Assembly (NCBI RefSeq): GCF_000972845.2
Contig: NC_040016.1
Location: 9,692,701 to 9,756,700 of the forward strand
From: Larimichthys crocea
Lineage: Eukaryota > Chordata > Actinopteri > Sciaenidae
DNA: 64,000 nt
Direction of reading: 5' to 3'
Below, piece after piece: positions 43,338-55,600 of this stretch. Within the stretch, counting starts at the first letter, position 1. Every line of letters starts with the position of its first letter. A program made the position numbers and the translations under genes. A model generated the notes under the pieces. It ran no database searches. It had not been told where the DNA came from and saw only the letters and a program-made list of their open reading frames with translations.

Positions 43338-45802
43338 ATGATTTTTATAGTGGACCTGTTGCTGATGCTCATCGACCTCACCTACTCCATCCTAAATGCC
43401 ATCATCCAGACTTTCCTCCAGCCGAGGCTGAAGTGCATTGATGGGGAGCTCTGTTTGATAACAGGTGCCGGGGGCGCGCTGGGTCGTCTGTTCGCCCTGG
43501 AGTTTGCCAAAGAGGGAGCGCGCCTGGTGCTGTGGGACTGCAACACGGCTGCCAATGAGCAGACTGCCAAGCTGGCCCGGGAGCTGGGAGCTCAGGTGCA
43601 CACTTTCACAGTGGACCTGTCCAAGCGCCAGAGCATCTATGAGACGGCTGGCAGGGTGAGAGAGGAGGTCGGGGAAATCTCCATACTGGTCAACAACGCG
43701 GGTGTGGTGGCCGGGCGGAGGCTGCTGGAATGTCCCGATGAGCTTTTGGAGAGGACGCTGCTGGTGAACTGCCACGCGTTATTTTGGGTGAGGCTCTGTT
43801 TGACGCACGCACCTTTTACGCACAATTAAAACAAGCATTAAAACTCCACCTTTACTAGACACAGAGCTGCCATGAGTTACATAACATCTATTCAGTATGG
43901 TCCTCCTCGGGTTAGTGTTTGTGCACTCATGTGTGAAGGCATCAGAGCAGCCTGTGCCACACCATCACACTACAGTCATGCCCCCGTGACTGGTACATGT
44001 GTCCAAGTGAACATGAGGTTAGAAGTGGGCTCATCCCCCCACCCAGAATAAAGGGAGTGCACCAGTCAAAGCTGCATGTGATTATGCGCTTGATCCTCTG
44101 AAAGCCTCAGCTATGCAATACAATACAATACGCTCATTAGTACCAAATATCAAATATACCAGCAACAGACATACAGTGGGCGGGTGGTGAGTAAGTACTT
44201 TCCAATACTCTAATACCCCTGATCTGGCAGAGAAGAGCGTCTCTCTGTTGGGTATAGTTGGCAGATGCCCCAGACCAGCACATGGGCAAATATGGGCTGA
44301 TGGGCTCTTACTAAACTCTAGCAGCTCCCAGTCTCTGGAAAATGTAGGAATATAAGGAGTAGCAGCTTAAATAATAGAAATCTTAAAACAAGATTTGGAC
44401 ACCTCAAAAACAGTGTATGTACAAAAGTCACTGCCAGTTTAGTTGACACTGTGCTGAAGTATTTCAACACTTTTGGTTTCTAGAGTCCGAATCCATTTCA
44501 CTATTTTAGGTTATTTTGTTTCCATGTCTTTTTATACATACGAAATAAACATTTAGGTGTTTATTTTTATTACACGTAGTCTGTTTGAGTCTGTAGATTT
44601 CTCTAAATTCACCAAAGGTTAATATTAGATAATGCACCATTTGCTTATTCAAGCAAAAACAAAAAAGGAAAGAAGAAACTGTAATACACAAATAATTGTC
44701 CTAATGTAAGTGATCAACTGAGGAGGATCACGCTGATAGCTATTAGTTACATTTTTTTACTCTATTCATTCATCTGTAATGTCTTAAAAAAAATGCCAGG
44801 ATTTTAAAAGTAGTTTTTTCAGAATTAATTCATGTTCTGACAGAGTGATAAACGGATATTAACACTCGCTCAGTGATAATCTTTGATTAATATATCAACA
44901 AAATCAAATACCTGGTTTTATCCTGGCTCAAAAAAAAGAAAGATTGTTTTAACGCAAGTAATCAATTGGAAACCCTTTTTAAAACCATCCAAACAGATGA
45001 CGAAGGCCTTCCTGCCTCAGATGAAAGTAAAGAACCACGGTCACATTGTAACCGTTGCCAGCGCTCTTGGGCTGTTCAGCACTGCATGTGTAGAGGTAAG
45101 ACACATGATTAATGACTTCCTAAACCACAAACCGAACAGACAAATCCTCCAACGTAGAAGACTTTTAAATGCTTGAAATGACTTTGCCATATTTACTTTG
45201 CTCTTTCAGGATTACTGTGCCAGTAAATTTGGAGCTGTTGGTTTCCACGAGTCATTGACACACGAGCTGGTTGCAGAGGGCCATGTCGACATCAAAACCA
45301 CTTTAGTCTGCCCTTATATTGTAGACACAGGAATGTTTGCAGGCTGTGAAATCAGGTGAGCTGCCACTATTTGTGATTTTGTAACTTTTTGTGGTCATTA
45401 ACATAGACAAACATGCTATATTCTCCAATTTCTGTTTGACATCTACCAGGAGGGAGCTTCGGAGTCTTATTCCACCTCTGGATCCGCTCTACACTGTTCA
45501 GCAGTCCATGAAAGCCATTTTAGCCGAACAGCAAATGATTTGCATCCCGCGCCTGATGTACATCCCCTACATTGCACGAGCGTGCGTATAACATATTTAT
45601 CAAACACGTGGAGCAAAGCTGTTCCTAAGATCATTAAAAGGTGAACTGTGGCCGAGATGATAAATGTTTTTCTTTCTCTAGATTGCTACCTTGGGATGCA
45701 AACGTGGCAACGTATCGCTTCATGGGAGGCGACAAATGCATGCTACCTTTCATCAAGAACGCAGAACTGAAGAGCTGCAACGGCCACATCAAATCTTCCT
45801 AA
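43338..45802 (+). CDS. RDH10-like membrane short-chain dehydrogenase (SDR16C family), five exons
   Basis: A 315-residue NAD(P)-dependent oxidoreductase resembling retinol dehydrogenase 10, which oxidises all-trans-retinol to retinal on ER membranes. Exons are 43338-43787, 44997-45095, 45210-45355, 45450-45581 and 45682-45802. All joins keep frame. An N-terminal hydrophobic anchor spans about residues 1-27. The cofactor motif TGAGGALGR is residues 42-50 and NNAG is 119-122. The catalytic residues are Ser172, Tyr185 and Lys189 (VASALG ... DYCASK). Several stretches, including [20 protein letters not shown] and [10 protein letters not shown], and the C-terminal [10 protein letters not shown] favour RDH10 over SDR16C5. 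It lacks the insertion of about 25-30 residues that human RDH10 has before the QVFT strand. Whether it is an rdh10 paralogue or a separate fish gene cannot be settled here. It converges on cse1l. Confidence 0.9.
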
Positions 45803-46103
45803 CACCTCTCTGCCAGCCTGTCTTAAGATCATGTTAAATTATGGACCAATGCAGACACCAAAGGGTCATAGTGTATATACTTAATATATGAGTTTAAAAT
45901 CTGAAGTGAGAGCCCAATGTCTGCACTTGTTTATTTTTACACTGGGCTGAAGTGTAAAAAATGACTGAATCACAGCCAGTGATTGCTTTATGAAAAGTTA
46001 TTGATTATAACCTCTACACTGGAGGCCAAGGAGCAGTTATAAAAAATCACCAAATAGTGTACGTAAAGAGACTAATGAGAACAGATCTATACAAGTGCCT
46101 CTT

Positions 46104-46109
46104 TTTATT
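46104..46109 (-). terminator. cse1l: Poly(A) signal candidate of cse1l
   Basis: TTTATT on the + strand reads AATAAA on the - strand, 569 nt beyond the cse1l stop codon. Another copy is at 45930-45935. The choice of site is inferred. Confidence 0.45.
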
Positions 46110-46340
46110 CACATTAACAAACAGTGCAGAAACGAAGACTAGACAGACAAATCTACGGGAAACATGCAACAGAAAAATATTAAGCGTTATGTTTGAGCCA
46201 CAGACTACAGTCTCCATAACCGTAAAAAGGAATTCAAACATACAAAAGAAGCGCTAAAGAAATCCCCTCCCATATGATTTAGATGTTCAGCGTTCCACAA
46301 TACTGTTGAAATATACCTCTGCTGATGCTGCTGTTACTGA

Positions 46341-46346
46341 AATAAA
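46341..46346 (+). terminator. First + strand poly(A) signal after the RDH10-like gene
   Basis: AATAAA lies 539 nt after the stop at 45802 and is the first canonical signal I see on this strand. If used, the transcript would run antisense into the 3'UTR of cse1l. Confidence 0.35.
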
Positions 46347-46677
46347 CTGAAATATTGTTATCAGACTTTGATATCCAACTCCTTGTTAGCTTTGCCACAC
46401 AGCAAACAGGGCCCAAACACTAACTGGTGTATCAGTTAAGTTAACTTTTGGTCATGTCTTTTAAAAACCCTTAAAAAAAAAAGTCCCATCAGGAACACAC
46501 TCCAAGTTCAGGCAAAACTCTTTCTCTGGTAAATCCATCAAGAACCGTCAAGTCAAAACCAAATCTGTAAAGACTAAAGTTCAGCTGAAGCAGGTGCGTC
46601 GTGTGACCTGAGGTCACTGTGGCTACTCCTGCAGTGTATTGTGGTTTCCGTATTAAGTGAACAGCATCACATCAGTT

Positions 46678-49600
46678 TCAAACCAACTGCACGGTGGCTG
46701 CTTGTAAGTAGCCCTGCAGGAACTGGAGGGCTTCTGCATTCAGACTGGTGCTCAGCATCGATGGAACCTGCACCAGCAAGAGAGAGAAGAATCACTCGTT
46801 TTCTGCAGTGTCGCAATATCTGCAGCAGAGCGCCGTGCTATTCAAACAGGCAATAATCTTAACATATCTTTTAGTCCAAACAAAACTCCAATGACTATCT
46901 TTAAAACATTAGTTTTGGCACGAGTTGCTAAATATTTCCTTCCTGTGTCAACATACCCTTCCCGGACAGGCAGTAGAAAGCTTGTGGAGTGACTGAGCCA
47001 GCAGGATCTTTGGATTCCCGACAGCGTCTCCAATCGGGTCGTGCTCCTTCTTGCCAGCAAAGGCCAGCTGTGAAAATGCTGTCTGATAGCCTGGTGTGTC
47101 TTCAATGTCGATGAAGTGCTCGTCGTCTGGGATGCTGTCATCTTCTGGCAACTCAAATAGACCAATGAGCGCCTGGAGCAGAGGGGTCCTGAACAAACAC
47201 ATTAAAACCCGAAATAATCAGATTTAGTGCAACTCGACAACTTAACTAAGGACTTGTTACTTTGTACCCATCAGGAGAGGATCTGCCATGCAGCTACATG
47301 CAAAATGTTTTGAACAACATTAGTTATAAAACTTAAGTCACCCTGCAATGTAAAAAAGTAAATATATAAAGTCTGTGTAACGTAAGAATAAATGTGTTCT
47401 GTGTTTGTTAGACCAAAGAAGAAAGTGTTATTTGAATGATTAAAAATATTGACAAGTTTATGACATTAGGTGTCAAAATGTGGGGGCGTGTCCTCTGAAT
47501 GTGCTGAAGCCACGCCCACTCACAGGAGCAATTAAGCAGCAATTTTGAAGCCACTGAAACGTGAGTTCAGAAAATGACGTGACTAACTTTGCAACACTCT
47601 GAGCGAGATGAATCAAACTGTCTCTCTGCTAGACGTGGAGGGATTGCTGGACTGAAAACTGGCGAAACACTGTTTTAACCTCTAACTATGTTTTCAGCAT
47701 CTATTTTCCAACATATTTAATGTGTGAAATAAATGTAAGAATTGCCTTTAGACTGATTTCTTACCAGAGTTTAGTGTACTCTGTGTCCATCATCGCTGGA
47801 CATTCAGTGAGGACTTTTGTAATGCCGACAGCGCAGATCTTCTTTTCAACTGCTCCAGACACTTTCTGAACCTCTGGAATAATTATTTTCTCCAACACCA
47901 TACCGAACATTCTGCAACACAAAAAGCAAATAACAACATTATGTTAATAAGTGCAGAGCGCCCACGACACCTACTCCCATAGCTAGCAAGCTATGGGAGT
48001 AGGTACCTCGTGTCGTGGGAATTAATAGAAAAGCCTAAAAAATGAGGATGACATCATCAGCTAGAGTGAGGAGCAGAGAGAAAAAAATCAGTGAAAAAAT
48101 AAAACGTATTTGACTACCATGGCCTCAAATCTGAAGTGAGAGCCCAATGTCTGCACTTGTTTATTTTTACACCAGGCTGAAGTGTAAATACTTGCTATGC
48201 AACTGAAGCACAGCCAGGGACTGCTTTATGAAAAGTTATTGATTATAACCTCTACACTGGAGGCCAAAGAGCAGTTATAAAAATCACCAAATAGTGTACG
48301 TAAAGAGACTAATGAGACAGATCTATACAAGTGCCTCTTTTTATTCACTTAACAAACAGTGCAGAAACGAAGACTAGACGACAAATCTCGGGAAACATGC
48401 AACAGAAAAATATTAAGCGTTATGTTTGAGCCACGACTACAGTCTCCCTAACCGTAAAAAGGAATTCAAACATACAAAAGAGCGCTAAGAAATCCCTCCC
48501 ATATGATTGAGTGTTCAGTTCCACAATACTGTTGAAATATACCTCTGCTGATGCTGCTGTTACTGAAATAAACTGAAATATTGTTATCAGACCTTGATAT
48601 CCAACTCCTTGTAGCTTTGCCACACAGCAAACAGGGCCCAAACACTAACTGGTGTATCAGTTAAGTTAACTTTTGGTCTGTCTTTTAAAAACCCTTAAAA
48701 AAAAAAGTCCCATCAGGAACACACTCCAAGTTCAGGCAAAACTCTTTTTCTCTGGTAAATCCATCAGAAACCGTCAAGTCCAAAACCAAATCTGTAAAGA
48801 CTAAAGTTCAGCTGAGCAGGTGCGTCGTGTGACCTGAGGTCACTGTGGCTACTCCTGCAGTGTATTGTGGTTTCCGTATTAAGTGACAGCATCACATCAG
48901 TTTCCAACCAACTGCACGGTGGCTGCTTGTAAGTAGCCCTGCAGGAACTGGGAGGCTTCTGCATTCAGACTGTGCTCAGCATCGATGGAACCTGCACCGC
49001 AAGAGAGAGAAGATCACTGTTTTCTGCAGTGTCGCAATATCTGCAGCAGAGCGCCGTTCTATTCAAACAGGCAATAATCTTAACATATCTTTTAGTCCAA
49101 ACAAAACTCCAATGACTATCTTTAAAACATTAGTTTTGGCACGAGTTGCTAAATATTTCCTTCCTGTGTCAACATACCCTTCCCGGACAGGCAGTAGAAA
49201 GCTTGTGGAGTGACTGAGCCAGCAGATCTTTGGATTCCCGACAGCGTCTCCAATCGGGTCGTGCTCCTTCTTGCCAGCAAAGGCCAGCTGTGAAATGCTG
49301 TCTGATAGCCTGGTGTGTCTTCAATGTCGATGAAGTGCTCGTCGTCTGGGATGCTGTCATCTTCTGGCAACTCAAATAGACCAATGAGCGCCTGGAGCAG
49401 AGGGGTCCTGAACAAACACACAACCCAAAATAATCAGATTTAGTGCAACTCGACAACTTAACTAAGGACTTGTTACTTTGTACCCATCAGGAGAGGATAT
49501 GCAAAATGTTTTGAACAGCATTAGTTTAAATTAAGTCACCCTGCAATGTAAAAATGTAAAAATTTAAAGTCTGTGTAACTAAGAATAAATGTGTTCTGTG

Positions 49601-52600
49601 TTTGTTAGACCAAAGAAGAAAGTGTTATTTGAATGATTAAAAATATTGACAAGTTTATGACATTAGTGTCAAATGTGGGGGCGTGTCCTCTGAATGTGCT
49701 GAACACGCCCACTCACAGGAGCATTAAGCAGCAATTTTGAAGCCACTGAAACGTGAGTTCAGAAAATGACGTGACTAACTTTGCAACACTCTGAGCGAGA
49801 TGAATCAAACTGTCTCTCTGCTAGACGTGGAGGTTGCTGGACTGAAAACTGGCGAAACACTGTTTTAACCTTCACTATGTTTTCAGCATCTATTTTCCAC
49901 ATATTTAATGTGTTGTGAATAAATGTAAGAATTGCCTTTAGACTGATTTCTTACCAGAGAGTTTAGTGTACTCTGTGTCCATCATCGCTGGACATTTCAG
50001 AGGACTTTTGTAATGCGACAGCGCAGATCTTNNNNNNNNNNCTTTTCAACTGCTCCGGACACTTTCTGAACCTCTGGAATAATTATTTTCTCCAACACCA
50101 TACCGAACATTCTGCAACACAAAAAGCAAATAATAACATTATGTTAATTAGTACCTAGGAATGAATGGGAAAGCCCGAAAAAAAAAGAAAAATTCAACAG
50201 ACATTTTCAACAATGAACTGCTCTGGCATACTTTCACCGAGAGACTTTATTTAAACTTTAAAATGTAGGTACTCTTGCCTTCTTTTCAGGGATTCACTTC
50301 ACTCATCGACAGCTTTTACCGTTTTTAAACTATCGAGGCTCAAAGTTGAGCAGGTCTTTAGTCAAATTTCTGTGTTTATAATGGATGTGTATGGCGCGGG
50401 ATGTTTGCCCTAGAGTGGATGACATCATCAGCTAGAGTGAGGAGCAGAGAGAAACATCAGTGATCTCAAATGCCCCACTACAGACATGATTTATACATTG
50501 AATCGCTCTAAAGGTCACATTTCTCCACTTTATCAACACAAAATAACTATGTAGACGTTCAGGAAGGGCTCAGGATGCTCCCAGTGATTTCGGTTCAATG
50601 ATTGGTAACACGGTTTGGCCAGAAATCCTTCCTGTTCGAGGGGTGGTCTCAGCATTTTCTCTCTCTCAGCATTTCCAACTGACATTTTAACAGGTGCAGT
50701 AACTGTTCTGCTGATTAGGGCCGTTGGCCCTGGTTGCTTGGCAACCTCAAGTCTGCCTGAGGGAGGAGAGAGGCTATTTTCAAAATAAGAGACCCTTCAA
50801 AAATAAAAATAAAAATAAACATGTTAAAAATTACTATTTGAGGTGTGCTTTTTGAATACAGACCCCCGGCAACAGCCCACTCGGCACTCAAAATTTCTGC
50901 GGAAATTTTCTAGTTTTGTTAATAGTCTTAAAATTGCACCTATATTAAACACAAGATACACTGGACACCTGCCAAGGCATTGGGAGTTCATATTATGAGA
51001 AATATTTACTGTAACAGACAGCTTTTAGTCTAATGGTACATTAGTAGTTCAGTACTGGTCTCTTTTTAGACTGGTTAGTACAGTTATATAAGTTTAAAAA
51101 TGGCCAACAATCTTCTAATTCAGTCTGATCTACAAACCCTTGTCCATTTTCCCCATGAGGAGGGGGACAGAGTACTGATGCAGGTTAGAACCACCATTGA
51201 ACCAGGTCACCTGTGAAATCCATTGTAACCACTGTGAATTCAAGCTGACTAAAGCATCCATCCTTCACAATAAGCAACCTTTCAAGCCTAAAAGGGCTGA
51301 GTGTTTGATAATGGCGTATTCCTTAAACATATGTCCTATTTCTAGATAATAGGTCGAGTGGGTCAATGAATTCAAAGAGACGGCCAGGTTTATGAATCTT
51401 TTGTGGTATTAAGGTAAGTAGAACATGTCATGTTCCTGCTGCCTAAACAACACTGATGGATGAAACCCATTACTGCTATCAGACAGTGTATTTTGTGATT
51501 GCATTGAAAATACACTTACTTTGGCTGGATGCTGTCAAAAATCTCCTGAAGTGCAATAGCTCCGTATTTGACACAATACAAGTTCACAAACACCAAGAAA
51601 CCTGCGAGAAAGACAGTAAACGAGTGACAACTTTAACATGTACCGCTCAGCGCTGTAAAGAAATTAATAACAGACCTGCTGATAATAACACTATCCTGAC
51701 TGATATCACACCAGTGCTGTCAATTCTTATGAAGCAGCAGAGGCATGCGCTCAGAGCAGAAAATCAATGTTGGTAATGAGATGTTTGTACTAACTCTTGA
51801 TGAACTTGGTGGTTTTGGAGCTTTGTAGCCTCTGGAAGAGCAAAATGAAGATCTGTTTCCTGTACTGAATGATCGATTCTCTGGAAGAAAAAAAAACAAA
51901 AACAGAACATGCCAAGTCAATAAAAACACATCATGACCTAAGCCATTCCATTTAACCAAGTACTACATTTTAAAAGATTATTTTTTAAACTTGACTCACG
52001 GGGGCATGTGCTCTATGATGCTGTTCAGAAGGTAAAAACCTTGGTGATCGTTGGCCTTAGAGGCAATAAGCTTTTGGAAAACTCCGAGCAATCCAGGCTG
52101 AGAGGGAAAATAAGCAAGACAACACAAGTGTCATTAATGCCAACAGAATAAAAATGTAAACGTTAATAAAACAAATAGAGATACAATCACTTGTCATCTG
52201 CAGACAACACTACCGTCACTTACTATTTTATCTGCAGCAGAGCCGGCGATAGTGGCACTTCCTTTCTCCAGGTAAGCCTGAAGCAGGCGCACCAGAGGGG
52301 GGATGTTTCCTGTGCGTTCCCATAGCGCAGGCTGCAGCAGGTGAGGGAATAAAGCCATGTAGGAGGAGGGGATAGAGTTGGCGTGGATCTCCAGGAGGAG
52401 AGACATCACCTGGAACACGTATGGTAGAAACTCTGCAACAGGAAACAAAAAGGGGGATTAGTGAAGTTTCCTCTCTCGGCTACAAGCTTTGTTTATGAGC
52501 ATATCATCTACACGAAGATAAATCAGTTCTATAGGTAGTTGACACACCTTGGACATCGTTCTGAAGGATCTCGGTGAAGACAGGGAAGAGTGCTTCCTCA

Positions 52601-55600
52601 AAGCTGCTGACGGTGGCAGAGTTGGCTTTGCAAGTGATCCGGACCGACAGGCACAGGGACTCAAACAAGTAGTGGTTAAAGTGAGGCTTGCTGGGATTCT
52701 GAAAATAGAGGACAGATTTTGGATAGGTTGACACGTGTACAACCCCTAAACAAACCAGCATGTTGGTGAATCTATATATATATCCACAAATAGAAGTGTG
52801 TGTGTGTTACCTTGCTGACTAAGAGGAGCTTATGAGTGAGCTGACCAATCAGAGTGGGAATGTAGGGAACAATGGCCTCCTGCAGCAGGGAGAAGCTGCG
52901 CATGATGGCTTTAAAAATTAAGAAGAAAGAAAGAAATGAAAGCAAAGACATGATGAGGCTACTTAAAATAACTCTGGAATTGGTCCGACACTGAGCGGGA
53001 AACATTACATGGGGAGTTTCAGATGACAGAGGAAAGTCAGGTTTACCTTTCATGATGTATTCGTTTTCTGCAGAACCAGGAAGAGCCAGCGCCTTGAACA
53101 AGTTGTTGAGCAGCTGTTCAGTAAAAGGTGCCATCTCTGCAGCAGTGATACTGGCACAAATACAGAGAGGATGACTGGTTAGAAACTTCAGATAATTGCA
53201 AAAGTCTGATGGGACTTTCAACTGTTTAGAAAAGAAATGTGCATAACCAATGCTCGACACTTACAGTGTGGAGTTGTTGGGGCCTCTCATAGTGAAGAGC
53301 CTCTCCAAAGCATGAGCAGCATAAGTGTGCTCCACTGTGCTCTCTGCCTGCAGGTGACTGATCAGCAGAGGAACTGCCTGCAGCAGTTGTTCCTTAGGAA
53401 GCTGAAGGAAAAACACAGAAGAAGTCCTCTGTCATCCTAAAGTTGCGTTTTTTTTATTTTTATTATTCAAAACGTCGTGGAGAAAGTAAACGTTCATACC
53501 TGGCTTCTGAAGATCATGACGTACTTGATGGCATCTGCCTTCAGCACTGGGAACTCGTTAACTGCGAGGACAACGAGTGCTTAATGTTAATTTACACACA
53601 AACAGATTTGATCATCGATATTTCCCCACAGTTTGCTGATCCTGTGGTAAGTTGCAGAATACAATTAAAACTGCCTGTGTTTATGTGAACTGCTATAAAC
53701 TGAATCGGCTAACATACTGAAGACTGTATGAGTATTCTTACCGTTGGGGGACTTTAAGTCTGAGAGAATGTGGTTCACAAAGAATTCATTCAGATTCACC
53801 AGCTCATTGGCTTGTGTTATTCCATGCTGGAGGGAAAAAGAGAGACAACTTACTGACTGAGCAAATTATCACAATTATATTCGACACAGCTTACAGATGT
53901 TAGAACACTTATATAACTACATACATGCCCTGAAAATCAAAGTCAACAATACCTTCTGTGTCTGCGCTTTAGACGCCAGCGATGTGACCAAATATATGGC
54001 AGCGTCTTTGTGTTTCCAGTTCCCTCCAGGATTCTTGGCATACTCTGACAGCATTGAGTTCACATAGCCGGAGAATATTGCAGTAACGGGGGCCTCGAAA
54101 AACTTGCAAAGGCCTCTCACCAAGTCGCACGCCGCCCTACGACGAGTGTCGATGTCTGAAAAGTGACGAGAAAGCAGTTGACAATGGGGTCTTGGTTATC
54201 ACTGGCATACTTTTGTAAACTGTCCATTATTTATGACTGAAACTCAATCAAGTAATAATGCAAAAGTCAAATACATATACTTTCATACAGTTATGCAAAT
54301 AAAGCATATTATGGAAGGAGATAATCAAAATCTTTACCAGATCCTTCAAGGTCCCTTCGGATGTATTCCTCCGAGTTATCTTCAAAGGCCTCCTCATCTG
54401 CACCTAATCAGGGATTACAGACAATCAGCATCACACAGTATACAAGTACACACTTCTGTCCGAGGAGGCAGAGCCGCGAATGAGTCAACTACAGAGAACA
54501 TTTCAAGTTGCGATCTAATGACTCTGGGAATAAGGTATTTACTTACTTCTGAACTCCATGTTGGGCACAATGACCTTCTCACAAATGCTAGTGAGTGTAT
54601 TCTGGTCCTCAAATAGATGTTTGTAATGTGGCCTTTCACAGACTGATGCCAAGAACTGGATCGCATTGCTTACCAGCTGCAAACAAAGACGAGGTGTATT
54701 GTTAGTGCCGGGAAAGTGAACTTCAAAAAAGAACACGGAAAACAAATCAGGGCTCGCTACTCTCACCAGGTCATATTTGACTTCTTGGCCAGTCGAAACT
54801 AAAAGGTTCCAGATAGCTGTGACGAAGCGCGGTAGGTACGGCTGGAATTCTTCGTCGTACTTCTGAGCGTAAAGAGCAGCGTTGTCACATATCTGAGACT
54901 TCAGCAGCTCCACGAGGCCTGCTTCCTCCTCGTCCTACAAGGTTGTCATTAAAAAGACGCAAACAAACACAAAACGTTAAAAAAAAAGAAAAAGACTTTG
55001 CAGCATTGAAAATGTACTGCGTAAGTGAAAAAAGAAAACTCACATCTGTTTGTAAAAGTTTATTATCCAGAGTAAGGAGGCCGTGGAAATTGGTCATCCA
55101 GGTTTCCATGTTGTCTTCAAAAAACTCTGGAAGGTCCTGTGTAATAAGACAGAGTAGAGAAGAAGGCAAACGATTTACATCTCTGATCAAAGTGGATGAA
55201 CTAAAAGAGAAGCTGACTTAATAAGAACATCATGCACTTCAAAATTACAAATTTTGAACTTAGATTGAACTTTATTTAACCATTAACTGCAGCAATATCC
55301 AATTAAAAATAATACATTTTGATTCCAGCTTTTAACAACCTTGGGGACATCTTGGATGATTTATATTACAGAGTCTTAACTTATTAAAATATGACCGGGG
55401 CTCCAGTTAAACAAACAATTACAAAACACTGAGACACATAAGTGCAAAATATTTCCATCTCATCTATTATTGCAATTGTTGATGCTGACTTTTACAGCAC
55501 AGGAGAGCCAAAACCTCAACTCTATTTAGTTACACCCATATTAATGATAAATAACCTTGTCAATAATGAAAGCTAAACGACAACAGCTGTTATAAGAGGC

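Larger units (their letters stand above)
45897..47950. repeat. Duplicated cse1l 3' segment, copy 1 (intact)
   Basis: About 2.05 kb repeated in direct orientation at 48127-50152. It holds the cse1l 3'UTR and last three coding exons, all intact. Both copies begin at the same point (AAATCTGAAG) and diverge again after TTATGTTAAT near 47950. Confidence 0.95.
48127..50152. repeat. Duplicated cse1l 3' segment, copy 2 (error-laden)
   Basis: A direct repeat of 45897-47950. It differs mainly by short deletions scattered through coding and non-coding sequence, such as ACAGACAAAT to ACGACAAAT, GTGAAAATG to GTGAAATG and AATGCCGACA to AATGCGACA. A 15-base loss near 49498 is the largest I noticed. A run of 10 Ns interrupts an exon without any missing base. 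The pattern looks like an uncorrected long-read gap fill or a collapsed second haplotype. Confidence 0.92.

Noticed and set aside
54233..54616. 127-codon + strand ORF inside cse1l
   Set aside because: It runs antisense across two cse1l exons and the intron between them, which explain the open frame.
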